DNA of 64,000 nt, taken from assembly GCF_000005505.3 (NCBI RefSeq), contig NC_016131.3, forward strand, positions 42,183,355 through 42,247,354. Reading direction: 5' to 3'. The notes beneath the pieces are model-generated. The model worked only from the letters and a program-made list of their open reading frames with translations, made no database searches and was not told the DNA's origin. This document shows, one piece after another, positions 22,018 through 31,530 of this stretch. A program made the translations under genes and the position numbers. Source of the DNA: Brachypodium distachyon (lineage: Eukaryota; Streptophyta; Magnoliopsida; Poales; Poaceae). The first letter of the stretch is position 1. Each line of letters starts with the position of its first letter.

Positions 22018-23753
22018 TCACCTTGGCGGCCTCCTTCTTGAGCTTCTAGCCCTTGCCAGGCGTGGGCTCGAGCCCGCGCCTCCCCCGGCAAACTCCTGCG
22101 GGGTAGCGCGGGCCTTCTTCGCTGCGGGGCCGTCGCCCATGGATGTAGGCGACGCCGCGAGGCTCCTGAAAGCCGAGCTCGTCGCCCTCGCTGTAGTCGG
22201 ACTCACGCTGCTCCTCAGCGCGAGCCTTGTCTCGTCCCCGGGGAGGCCGCTCCCTGTCGGCGAGGCCTTTTTCGCAGGCCTCGAGGCAGCCCCCGACTCC
22301 GCGGCGAGGACTTGCTTCCCATTGCGCTTCAGGGAACACTTCTTCTGCGAGCCCTCAGCGGGGCTCGCGGCAGCCTTAGCTGCAAGTTCGGGCGCCAGGC
22401 GCCCTTCCTCGGCCATGGCACACTTGTGCGCCAAGGCGTAGAGCTCCTGCGTCGTCTGGATCCGGTACGTGCTAAGCTTCTCCTGCATCTTGGGGTCGCG
22501 GACGTTGATGGCAAAGGTGTTGATGATGGCGGTAGCCTCCGCCTCTGGAAGGGAGTAGGAGAGACTGGAGAAGCGGTTGACGAAACTCTGCAACGTCTCT
22601 CCCGGCTTCTACACCACGGTGTGCAGCTCCGCCATGGTTCCTGGGCGCTTGTAGCCGCCCTGGAACGCACTCACAAACTGCTCGCGCAGGTCAGCCCATG
22701 AGGCTATGGACCTGGCAGGCAGGTTGAGCAACCAAGTTCTCGCCGATCCTTTGAGGACCATCGGGAACTAGTTGGCCCTGACCTTGTCGTCGGCGCCGAT
22801 GGCATGCATCCCCAACGTGTAGGTCAGGAGGAAATCCTTCGGGTTCACGGTCCCATCGTACGTCCCAAGCGCTGGCGCTCGGAACTTGCAGGCCATGTTA
22901 CCCGGTGCAGCTCGCGGGTGAACGCGATGCAGCTGTCCTCGGCGCCCATGGGAGCATCCTCCTGCTCCTCTGGATGCTGGCACTCTGCCTCACGCCGGTG
23001 CCGGTGCTCCAGGCGCTGGCGGAGGTATTCCTGCTGGCGGGCGTTCAGGACGCCCCGTGCGTCACCCCGCGTGACGGTAGGTGACGAATCCGAGGACCCC
23101 AAGGGATCCTCACCTCCCGGCCCTCCCTGCGGGGGTGGGTTTTCTCCCTGCCCCGAGACGCGGGGCGCGTCTCCACGTCCCGGGTTCTGCCCCCGGCCCG
23201 AACCGGCCGGGGCGCCCTCGCCTTGCAGTCGGTGGACGGTGAACGTGAGGAGCGCGGCCAGCTCCGCACCCACGCCTCATGTGCCGGCGTGCCTTGCTGT
23301 GGCTCGTAGCGCACCATGACCCGTGTGGCGATGATGGCTTCTGCCGGGATTTGGGCTGGACGCAGCCGATTTTCCATCCGGCTGCCCTCCGCCCTGTCCC
23401 CCGGTGCACCCGGGTGGGTAGGGTGCGATCCCGACGACGTCGATCGCGACGCGGTGTGTTCGTGGCGCAGCTGCCGCTGCGCGTCTTCGGCCCGCGAGGG
23501 AACTCGCTAGCCGGCACGGGCGGCGTCATGGCCGCTCGCGCAACTGGCTCCGGCGCTGGGAGCCACCGGCCCCCTCAGCCAATTGTCCACCGACGGTCGA
23601 GGAGGCGTGGGGTGGCAGCTGCGACTGCTGCACCCGAGATGGCTCAGAGTTCTCCTGACCCTGCGACGCGGGTGGCGCGTCGTGTGACCGCGTGTGCGCC
23701 GCTGGGGCACCACGCGGATCGACCCGAGAGTCACCAGCCCGCTTAGGAGGCAT
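22018..23753 (-). pseudogene. Element B gag, lacking zinc knuckle and protease
   Basis: The start at 23753 (MPPKRAGDSRVDPRG) parallels A and C. The N-terminal half is in two or three frames. The gag core is readable at 22330-22700 (ETLQSFVNRFSSLSYSLPEA near 22570; DPKMQEKL near 22490). After KKASP near 22270 the frame skips the CCHC knuckle found in A and C and resumes in the basic stretch ERPPRGRDKARAEEQ near 22230. After GVAYIHG near 22145 it skips the whole protease and resumes at KKARATPQEFAGG, a linker that in C lies after protease. So two separate internal deletions are present; this copy cannot process its polyprotein or package by the usual knuckle. Confidence 0.8.
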
Positions 23754-23841
23754 GATGGCTGGTCCTGTCGGCGAAGAAGATGATGCCGATGTAGCTGCAA
23801 ACGACGGCGCCGGTGGTCTCCTGCGAGCTATCCACACGCGC

Positions 23842-23859
23842 CCCCTACCTGGCGCGCCA
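23842..23859 (-). promoter_or_regulatory. Primer binding site, element B
   Basis: The same 18-base site as in A and C, two bases from the LTR end at 23862. Confidence 0.85.
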
Positions 23860-23861
23860 GA

Positions 23862-24737
23862 TGTCGTAGCCCGGGGCTTAGACACCCGAGGTGAGTGGCA
23901 CCCCCTTTAGGTTCGGCAAAGGGCGTTGGGGATCGCTCTGGCCATCGCCGGCGAGGCCAATGTCAAGCATGAAGATGCACACGATCGTTTTACCCAGGTT
24001 CGGGCCACCGTGAGGTGTAAAACCCTACGTCCTGCTTCTGTGTTCTTATTAGCCAGCGAACAAGGGTTTACAGGTTGTCGGGGGAGTTCCCAGACGTTCT
24101 CTCCTTTTCTGCCAAAGGGCTACTTGCTACTTCTGGCTAAAACTAGTAAGGAACCGAACTGAACCCTTTGACCGTTGGCAATGGTCCTCTTTTTATACTC
24201 AAGAGGATACCACAGGTGCCTTGGTGCATGGGTGACAAATGGCGAGCAAAGAACTCGGGCAGCTTGCCCTCGCTGCGCTGGCTTGCATGCATGGTGAGTA
24301 GCCCTGCAGCTAGGGTGCTACGTGCCTAGAATTCACAGCGGGCCAGTCGCTGTGGGCTGATTAGATGGGGAATCCCCTTTCTGTCGGAGCATTAAATACT
24401 TGCTTGTGCTTCACTCCTTGCCCTGACAAGCCCTGCGCACAGGGAGCCCGCCGGGCGGCCACTTGGCGTCGATGCTCTGTCCGTTTGGTACCGTCCTTGT
24501 AGCAAGCACCCGTGCCCGGGAACATCCTCCCCGGCAAGTGACTTTCCCGGGGAGCGCCCAGACGGGGATTCTCTTGTTGCCTTCTAGGGCAACCCCCGCA
24601 GCCTGGCTAGCCCTGCCGGGCTGGTGGCTTGCCGGGCAGCTTGTATGGTGCTTCCCGGGGCGCTATCCTTGTGGGGAGCAGGTGAGGCGACCCACGCGTC
24701 ATGCAACGGTGGTACCCCGGGTGCCACGGGTGCGACA
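23862..24737 (-). repeat. Right (5') LTR of element B (876 bp)
   Basis: TG at 23862 to CA at 24737 on the plus strand, adjacent to the PBS. A minus-strand TATA box (GTATAAAAAGAGG) is near 24187-24199. It is followed by TSD gtgga at 24738-24742. Confidence 0.9.
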
Positions 24738-24742
24738 GTGGA

Positions 24743-25391
24743 TGACCCCACATGTGTCTTCATTGGGGAGCAAGAATCGTTCTCCCACTTATTCTTTGAC
24801 TGTGTTGTTTCCAAGCTTATCTGAAACTTAATTTCTGATTTTGAATCTGTTGGGAGGTGGTGGATTAGTAATACGCGTCATGCTGCTCATAATGTTGTTT
24901 CTGCTGCTATCCTGTGGACTATTTGGACTTATCGCAATGCCATTTGCTTTCAGGGAAAATAGTGGAAAAACGCTCAGGAGCTATGGAACGTGGCGATTGC
25001 ACTGTGCAGGAAATGGAAGATTCTCTGCAGAGAGAAGTGCTCGCTGGAATTGGGGCAGTTCATTCGCGCTTTGGAGCGCAGGCAGAGCGAGTTGCTTTGG
25101 ATTGCTTGGCGCTAGCACCGCGTGGAGAGAGCTGGACTGTGGAGGAACTATGCCATCAGCTGTCGACTACATCTTGGTTCCTCAATGCAGACCAAGTCTC
25201 CGCCTGATGGGCTCGACAGGAATTGTCTCCCCCCTCTGTGGGCGGCTATTCTGCTGTCATCTGTTTTCGTTTTATGTTTCTTGGCACTGTGTGGCCGGAT
25301 GATTTCACTGAATGTTTGATCTCGGACGATTGTTGGTCTCGTTAATAAAATGGGGGCCGGGGGGAAACCCCTATATTTCTATTAAAAAAAA
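24743..25391 (+). pseudogene. LINE-1 ORF2 3' end and 3' UTR (right of element B)
   Basis: It continues the zf-RVT domain exactly where the left part stops: with one copy of gtgga the frame reads ...KCRHVDDPTCVF, then SHLFFDCVVSK near 24783, giving the C-x2-C and H-x4-C zinc pattern expected of this domain (C at VF replaced by I in CVFIG). A stop at 24821 and others follow; later frames contain ILWTIWTYRNAICF near 24912. The 3' UTR carries AATAAAA at 25344, a GGGG/CCCC hairpin at 25361-25371 and the A tract. Confidence 0.8.
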
Positions 25392-25879
25392 TTATCGGGT
25401 TCACAGAGTACATTTGCATTTACAAGTAGGAGCATCCAACGAGTTGGGAAGCAACTAGACGGTTTAGGGTTTTTGCACTATAATCGACTTTTGGGCTCTG
25501 GTGGTAAGTACTCTAACTTGTTCGTAGATCTTGGTCATTTTTTGTGAGGCTTGGCCTCCCTTTTATATGTGTAGGGGTGTTATGGGGGTTGTTTCTTCCT
25601 TCCCGATTAAGATTCCGGCATGTATGATCGGGTAGGACTCCATGGCTTATATGTACGTAGAATCGGGTCCTCCTTTTCAAGCATGTGCAAGGCTTCTTCC
25701 ACTAAGGACATGTACGCTCTTAGGCATGTAAGCCTCTTATTCTACATATAAATTGTATTCAATATGATGGTATAACTACCCTCCCTGCCAAAGTTGATTA
25801 GTTCTATTTTTGTCTATTAATAACAATCTAAGTAGTAGTGTATTAAAGTAGATGTTACCCTTAGTATATGAATCACTGA
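25392..25879. other. Unassigned sequence right of LINE-1
   Basis: No recognisable coding content. A CCCTTTTATATGTG segment near 25558 would be a TATA-like box on either strand, and the style (GGTCATTTTTTGTGAGGCTTGG) is reminiscent of an LTR, but I found no second copy or terminal repeat in the window. Confidence 0.4.
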
Positions 25880-26189
25880 ATACCCTCTTTTTGTGAATGG
25901 AAATTTCATTAACAAAAAAAGGGTTACAATCAAGGTTTACAGCATCAGTGATTTCATCAGGCTCATATCCGACCCAACGAGCATTTCTAAGCCAAACTCG
26001 GCCCAGGTTTGCCAAGATATGGCTAGCAGTATTCTGATTCCTACTAATCTTACTGATACTCACCGAATACCCAACTGAAGTGTTGATCAAGTTGTTCACG
26101 TATTTACGGGATTTTCTTGAAACGCCCAAGTTATTGTCGTTAGTTAGCGTAAAAAATATCCGATACGACCCTGTCTTCAAAAGACCCAA
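25880..26189 (-). pseudogene. LINE-3 fragment: RNase H-like C-terminus
   Basis: The minus-strand frame reads ISKISRNQNTASHILANLGR near 26050 and WLRNARWVGYEPDEI, then DCNPFFVNE near 25920. This resembles the C-terminal part of the RVT_3 RNase H-like domain attached to plant non-LTR elements, where the sequence N-x-A-S/A-H-x-L-A is typical. It ends with AATGAAATTTCCATTC and an A-rich CACAAAAAGAGGG on the minus strand, a common plant LINE 3' end. Everything upstream of the domain is missing, so it is a severely truncated copy. Confidence 0.55.
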
Positions 26190-26437
26190 GTCGTGGACCC
26201 TTTTGGAGTGCGTCAGATCTAAGACAGCATGGAGAAGGAGCGAGATGCAACATAATTCGCTCTGTCGGGATCATCAAATGAATGGTAGGTAGCTCCAGCC
26301 TTTGGTCTGGGTCGCATAGTATCATTTTTTCCTTGTTACTCAGGGCATTTCCAACGAGGATGAACAAATACCACAGTGTCCAGTGAGAGCTCTTGTTTGT
26401 ATTCCTAGTGGGTCTGTGATGTTTGTGCCAAAGACAA
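26190..26437. other. Unassigned flank left of element C
   Basis: No gene seen. It ends with the TSD gacaa (26433-26437) and is continuous with 47980 onward once element C is removed. Confidence 0.5.
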
Positions 26438-27290
26438 TGTCGGAGCATGGTCTCCGGCACCCCCTTTTTGGTTCGGTGGAGGGTGAGGTGATCGTTCTGA
26501 CGATCGCCGGCATGACTATAGATACGAAGTGTTGACACGAGAGTTTACTCAAGTTCGGACCACCCGGAGGTGTAATACCCTACGTCCTGTTTTGGGATTG
26601 TATTCCTTAGTATCATAGTTACAGGTTGCCGGAGAGTTCCCGACCTTTTCTACTTGTCCTTCTAAGGGCTTGGCTACTTGGGTGAATGCTCAACTGGTCG
26701 GAACCTAACTAAACTGAGGTCAAACCCTTTGACCGGTGGCGTCGGTGTTTCTTTTATAGACAAGGGGATACCACAGGTGCCTATGCATGCAGCGTGACAC
26801 GTTTTTTAGACGCGTGTCACGGCCACATGGAATACAACTTTGCTCATCCATGCTGGACGCCATGCAGCGCCCGGTCCACTGTACACGGTAGAAAAAAAGG
26901 TTCGTAGGGTAGTCGCTCTAGCCTTGCTAAGCAAGACTAGGCCTGTTGATAAGACTCCTGCCGGTGCATTAAATGCACTGCGCCCGCCGTCTAGTCCTGT
27001 CTTCACTGTTCTTGCGGGCCCCGCCTGCATGCCTGAGTGTGGGTTGCTGGGGTGCCCCTTCCCGGCTAGCACATATGCCAATTCCCGGGAGGCGTTCCTT
27101 CAGCCTCCCGGGGCCGGGGTTCCTGGGGGCTTTTTGCACTCGGTCCTCAGCTTCACCTTCACTAAGGGTCGTCTCCTCGAGGCAGGCTTCCCGGACTCAT
27201 CGCTTCCCGGGAGGTCTTCCTGACGGGGCTTCGTCACTGGCGACCCACGCGTCCCGTATCAGTGGGACCCCTTGGGCCACTGGTACGACA
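26438..27290 (-). repeat. 3' LTR of element C (853 bp)
   Basis: TG at 26438 to CA at 27290. It contains about 67 bases near 27160-27230 that are absent from the 5' LTR. On the minus strand a TATA-like TCTATAAAAG is near 26752-26761. The bases beyond 27290, read on the minus strand (GCCCGGGGGCTAC), are the candidate polypurine tract. Confidence 0.9.
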
Positions 27291-27589
27291 GTAGCCCCCG
27301 GGCGTGGTCCGGCAACCTTGAAGCTTCCAGCAAGTGTTATCCTCGGTCGGTTGCCGGGCTACGCCTACCTGACGTGTGGGTCCCAAGGGGGAACCCCCTG
27401 GCACCCGGCCTCGCGGGCCGCATTTATAGTTCCCCTCCTCCGAGCGAAACGGTCGGGCCCACGATTTCATGCCTTATCCTCCTTAATCACCACAGGGTTA
27501 AGGCCATGTCGCGCACCCCCCCCCCCCTCTTAATCTCCGGTTCTTTAGGTCTCTTTATTGCCGATCGTGGGGGTGTCCGTTGTAGTCCG

Positions 27590-27606
27590 CCAGCCCCGAT
27601 AAATAC
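27590..27606 (+). promoter_or_regulatory. TATA-like box upstream of element C opposite-strand gene
   Basis: CCCCGATAAATACC, about 110 bases before the start at 27713, conserved with element D. Confidence 0.45.
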
Positions 27607-27712
27607 CCAAGGCCGGCGACGGGCACTCCCCATTGTCCCTCGCTCCTGCCATCGCCTCCTCGCAAGTTCCCCGCGCCCCAACTTCGACCAAAACACCTCT
27701 CCACCTTCGCCG

Positions 27713-30700
27713 ATGTCTTCCAAGGGCCGAAACTGTCCCAAGGAGAGCACCAGCAAAGGGGAAAAGCGCGAAAAGGCCGGCAAGAAGGAGCTGTCGGATA
27801 GGGCCCGGAAGGATGAGGAAATGCGGGCTAAGTTCGCCTTCTTCCCCCCCCCCCTGGGTACAACGGCGAGGGGGTCGACAAGCTGGTCTTGGCGCTGGCC
27901 ACCAAGCACAACGAGTACGGGCCGATGCGAATTCTCCCCGTTGGTGCGGAACGCGACGGGCAGTACTTCTGGATCTTCGGGAGGTTCATCCTTGCCGGGT
28001 TCGTGCCGCCGCACTCCTACTTCCTTTCAGCCATCATGGAGACATACGGGCTCATCATGGCGCCGCTTCACCCCACGTCCTTCTTCACACTGGCTGTCTT
28101 CCAACACCTCTGTGAAGCGCTCGTGGGGGTGATGCCGTCGGTGGCGCTATTACGCCACTACTACTACCCGAGGGTGGAGAAGAAAGCTCCCCTGTTTTCT
28201 AGGGTAGTGTTCCGATTCTGCGACAGGATCAAGTCGGAGTTCATCGAGGTGGGGAAGAAAAAGATCGAGCACGAGTGGCGCGGCGACTGGTAATGGGTGC
28301 ACACCGACGAGCTCCAGGAGTTCCACGAGGAGCCCCTCGGGCCTCCGAAGGGCTCTGAAGATTGGACGCTCCGCGACCATAAGGATGAGGAGCTGGCCCC
28401 AATCTGTGCGAAGATCAAGGCGCTTCGTGAGGCTGCGCTCACGAACACGGATGCGGCGCGTCACTTCATCGGGAGGCGCGGGGATCCCCTGTAGCGGCGC
28501 TCACATCCGGCGTGGGTGTACACCGGGGCCAGTGACCGGACCCGGCTGCAGTGCACGGACCTCCTCCCGAAGGAAGTGCAGTTCTGGTTGAAGGGCATCA
28601 CCGGCTGCCCTCACTTGGAGCGCACCCGCTCCACGCCGGGATCCCGAACCCGAGAGCCCACTATCTTCCACTCTGCGACGAGTGGGGGATCGTGGAGGAC
28701 CCCTCGGCGCGACCCTCCCCCCCGCAGCCCAGGCCCCAGAGGGGCAAGGAGCCGGCTGCCGACTCGGGGAAGAGGGCCGAGGCCAGGCCTCCGCCCAGGC
28801 AGAGGGCTCGAACTCCGACGACTCCTCGTTGGGCATCGGAGGAGACCTCAGCGACGACGACGACGCTCCCCCGGCAGCCGACGAGGTCGCGCCAGAGGAG
28901 GACAACATCCCCCTGGTGAGGCGGTCCGCGGCAGAGCGGGCAGGCAGGCGGGAGGCCAGCCCGCAGCCTCAGGAGCCTCACGGTGACGTGGGGGCTGGGG
29001 CCTCCGGCGGCAGCGATGCGGCTGCAACAGCCACCCCGACCACCCCGACGGCTCCGACAGCTCCCCCCACGTGAAGCGGCCCTCCGGTGAGGAGCATCCT
29101 GGCGGACAGGGTGCTCAAGCTCAAACCGGCGGGGTGAGTTCAATGTTGTCCAAAACGCCTTTGATTTCACAAACATTTCGTGTGCCTGACTAATTTGTTC
29201 TTGTGCTTTTCAGTTTGGCGAGGAAGAGGGGGCAGACCAGCACATCACCGGCAGCCCCAACCAAGAAGCCCCACCCGGCATCGGGCGGCGGCGACGGAGA
29301 CGCCGCTGATGGGGCTGCTGTGACGGCGGCGGCGGCCGCTGGGGACCTGAGGGTCCCCGATTCGAGCTCGCAGGGCCCCGGCCCGGCGGCAGGTACGTGC
29401 GAGCTCCCACCCTTCCTTTATTCATCTGCGATGTCTCCCATACTTGACGCAGGCGCTCTTTGTGCAGTTTGCCGGGGAAGCTCCGGCTGCGCCCGCACCC
29501 ACAGAGGTGCGGGTAATCGACCTCACCGGTGAGGTTGACGACGATGCTCCGGCGGAGATTGCCTCCGTCGGGGCTCTTAAGAAATCGATCATGGCGCCCG
29601 CCGAGGCCGTGACTGCTGCCACAGGTGACACCATGCAGGGGGCACCGTCTGAGGCGGGTGACACGGAGTAGCCTCCGCCAGCTGGAGCGGGCGGCAGTGC
29701 CCTGGAGAAGCCCCCACCTCGCCCCTTCGGACGAGCAGGGAGCAGCGGGGCTCGGCCATGCCGGGGGCGCGCCGTCAAATCTCGACGCGCCCTTGGGATC
29801 ACAGACGGTCGCGGTGGGGTCCTCCTCCTCCGCCGGAGCCTCCTTCAGCCCGGGAGCAGGGGAGCTCGCAGGGCGGACATGGGGTCGGATTACCTTCGAC
29901 CCCAGCGTGTTCCAGCAGGGACACCAAGTGATTGACAACATCCAGCAGCAGCGGATGTTTGTCGATTTCTTCAATGACGCGCAGCGGTTCCGAGATGAGC
30001 TCCAGGACGAGCTCCAGCAGGCGTGGCAAGTCGGGGCGACACCTGCTGTGCAAGGTGTGCCGGAGGCGGAAGTCCTCCAGCAGCTATGGGATCTCTAGCA
30101 GGAGCACCAGCGGGAGCTCGAGCTCGAGCTGGTGAAAGCCAATCACGCCAAGAGCGAGGAAGAGCACCAGGCGGCTCTGGACTCGTTCCAGGGGTGTCTT
30201 CAGGAGAAGACGGACTTACTGTCCGGCTACTCCCTAGAGATCTAGCGCCTCCGCCGCGAGGTCGGAGAGCTGGAGACGGCAGCTGCAATGGCAGCCGAAG
30301 CCTCAGCGCACCGGGAGAAGGAGCTGCAGGACCAGGCCCGCTCCCGGGAGCGCGAGCCTGCGGGGCAGCTCAAGGCCGCCCAAGATGTCGGCTCGTCCCT
30401 TCCGGGCGAGCACTACACGGTGCGGCAGGAACTCCGACTGATCGACGACGACAACACCAAGAAGGCATCCGAGATCAGCAGACTGAAGTCCGAGTGCCGC
30501 GAGCACAAGTTGCAGGCCCAGGAGGCCCGCGGCGCGTGCACCGAGCGGCGGGCCCGCAGGACAGGGGAGGTGGCCAGGCTGAAGAAGCTGGCGGACTCGG
30601 CGGTAGAGGCGCTGCAAGGGTTTGACATCCCTGTGGCTTCCTTTGATGGGGCAGACATCGGGAGCTTCACTTCGTTCTTCGCAGACTTCTCGGTCGGCTG

Positions 30701-31023
30701 AGCGGCCTGCAGAACTGTGTGACGGCCTTCAGGGACCGGCAAATCGACCTTGCGGCCGAGCAGGTCGCCAGGCAAATTCTCACCCAGGTCCACTCCGCCC
30801 ACCCTGACTTCCCGTTCGAGTCGGTCTTCGGCACCTGATCGGACGAGGAAGAGGCCAAGACCCACCGAGAGGCGGTGCAGGGTGTCGTGGAAGAGAGGTT
30901 GGCGCGGATGCAGGGCAAGGTCGATGAAGACAAAGCCGCTGCCTAGGAGGTTGCCGGAGAAGCCCTCGATGCCGTGGATGCACCTAACACCGACACAGCC
31001 GGCTCGGGAGCACCGCCCGCATG
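27713..31023 (+). pseudogene. Opposite-strand gene of element C (Transposase_28-like, spliced)
   Basis: The start at 27713 (MSSKGRNCPKE) matches element D. The N-terminal domain includes DGQYFWIFGRFILAGFVPP near 27955 and LRHYYYPRVEKKAPL near 28150, resembling the plant Transposase_28 family. A charged, low-complexity middle (SDDDDAPPAADEVAPEEDN near 28850) and a coiled coil (ASAHREKELQDQARSREREPA near 30300) follow, then the tail HPDFPFESVFG near 30800. Two canonical introns are proposed: 29134-29213 (GTGAG...TTCAG) and 29393-29467 (GTACG...TGCAG). Breaks include a frameshift at the C run near 27845, an in-frame stop at 28291 and others near 28492, 30097, 30243 and 30837. It lies antisense to gag-pol, between pol and the 3' LTR. 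Role unknown; a regulatory or nuclear protein is only a guess. Confidence 0.75.
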
Positions 31024-31530
31024 ATTGCCTGTTGTTGTTTTTATTTTCCTGCAAGTGGCGCATGGCGCCTTAGAACTTTTTATGTTAGCTTTCCCTTATC
31101 ACCGCAAGTGTTATTTGTCAACTTGTTTTGCTCAAGTTTCAATATATCCAATGGCACTTTTATTTGCTTCTTTGTCTAAGACTAGCCTGCCGGGGAGGGG
31201 CTCTGCCTTTCTCGTGTTCTAGCCTTGCGTACCCGGGGACTCGCCAACCACGCGCTTGGCCGGACTAGGGACCCGGGATAGACCTGTGGTGCTGACCTAG
31301 GACCAAACAACAGTGGCTAGTCACTCCGCCTGCGGGTTAACTACCCCAGCGCGCACGCCTCCGGGACGGACCCGCGAGCCACGTGTGGGGGGCGTCCTCA
31401 CCCCGCAAGCGTCCTTCCTACGCTCCGGCAACACAGGGACCGAGCTTAGCCCAGCAAGCCAGCGTTACTAAAGGGAAAAAACCAAGGACCCAAAATGAGA
31501 TAGTTAGCTTCCCGTTCTCTTTGGTCTTGT
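31024..31530. other. Non-coding internal region of element C, left of the Copia insertion
   Basis: From the end of the opposite-strand gene to the Copia TSD. It is homologous to 17295-17600 in element B (both contain GGGGACTCGC and ACGGACCCGC(A/G)AGCC blocks). It includes a T-rich stretch at 31035-31170 that could be the 3' UTR of the opposite-strand gene. Confidence 0.6.

Larger units (their letters stand above)
16418..24737 (-). mobile_element. Gypsy element B with inverted LTRs
   Basis: The right half is an ordinary minus-strand element: 5' LTR 23862-24737, PBS 23842-23859, gag, then RT, RNase H and integrase down to 18652. The left end should be the opposite-strand gene plus a minus-oriented 3' LTR. 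Instead, internal sequence homologous to C around 31190-31530 (17295-17580 here) is joined directly to an LTR in the opposite orientation (16418-17294). The two LTRs differ by roughly 6 percent by eye. The TSD gtgga on both sides shows that the present ends are the ones that were integrated. About 3.9 kb present in C is missing. gag zinc knuckle and protease are also deleted. Confidence 0.9.
11813..25391 (+). mobile_element. LINE-1 (L1-like non-LTR retrotransposon), interrupted by element B
   Basis: The parts are ORF1 (11813-13180), ORF2 with endonuclease and reverse transcriptase (13177-16417), the end of ORF2 after element B (24743-24950) and a 3' UTR ending in a short A tract at about 25383-25391. 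Just before the tail is a small hairpin, GGGGAAACCCC, at 25361-25371. The 5' start and TSD were not found, so the left limit is where coding similarity becomes visible. Multiple stops and frameshifts show it is an old, dead copy. Element B is inserted with TSD gtgga at 16413-16417 and 24738-24742. Confidence 0.85.

Noticed and set aside
25786..25800. Stowaway-like CCCTCCCTGCC terminus
   Set aside because: No partner inverted repeat within 500 bases.
26341..26437. MITE with a GGGCATTTCCAAC-like end interrupted by element C
   Set aside because: No matching inverted terminus or TSD found in 47980-48400.
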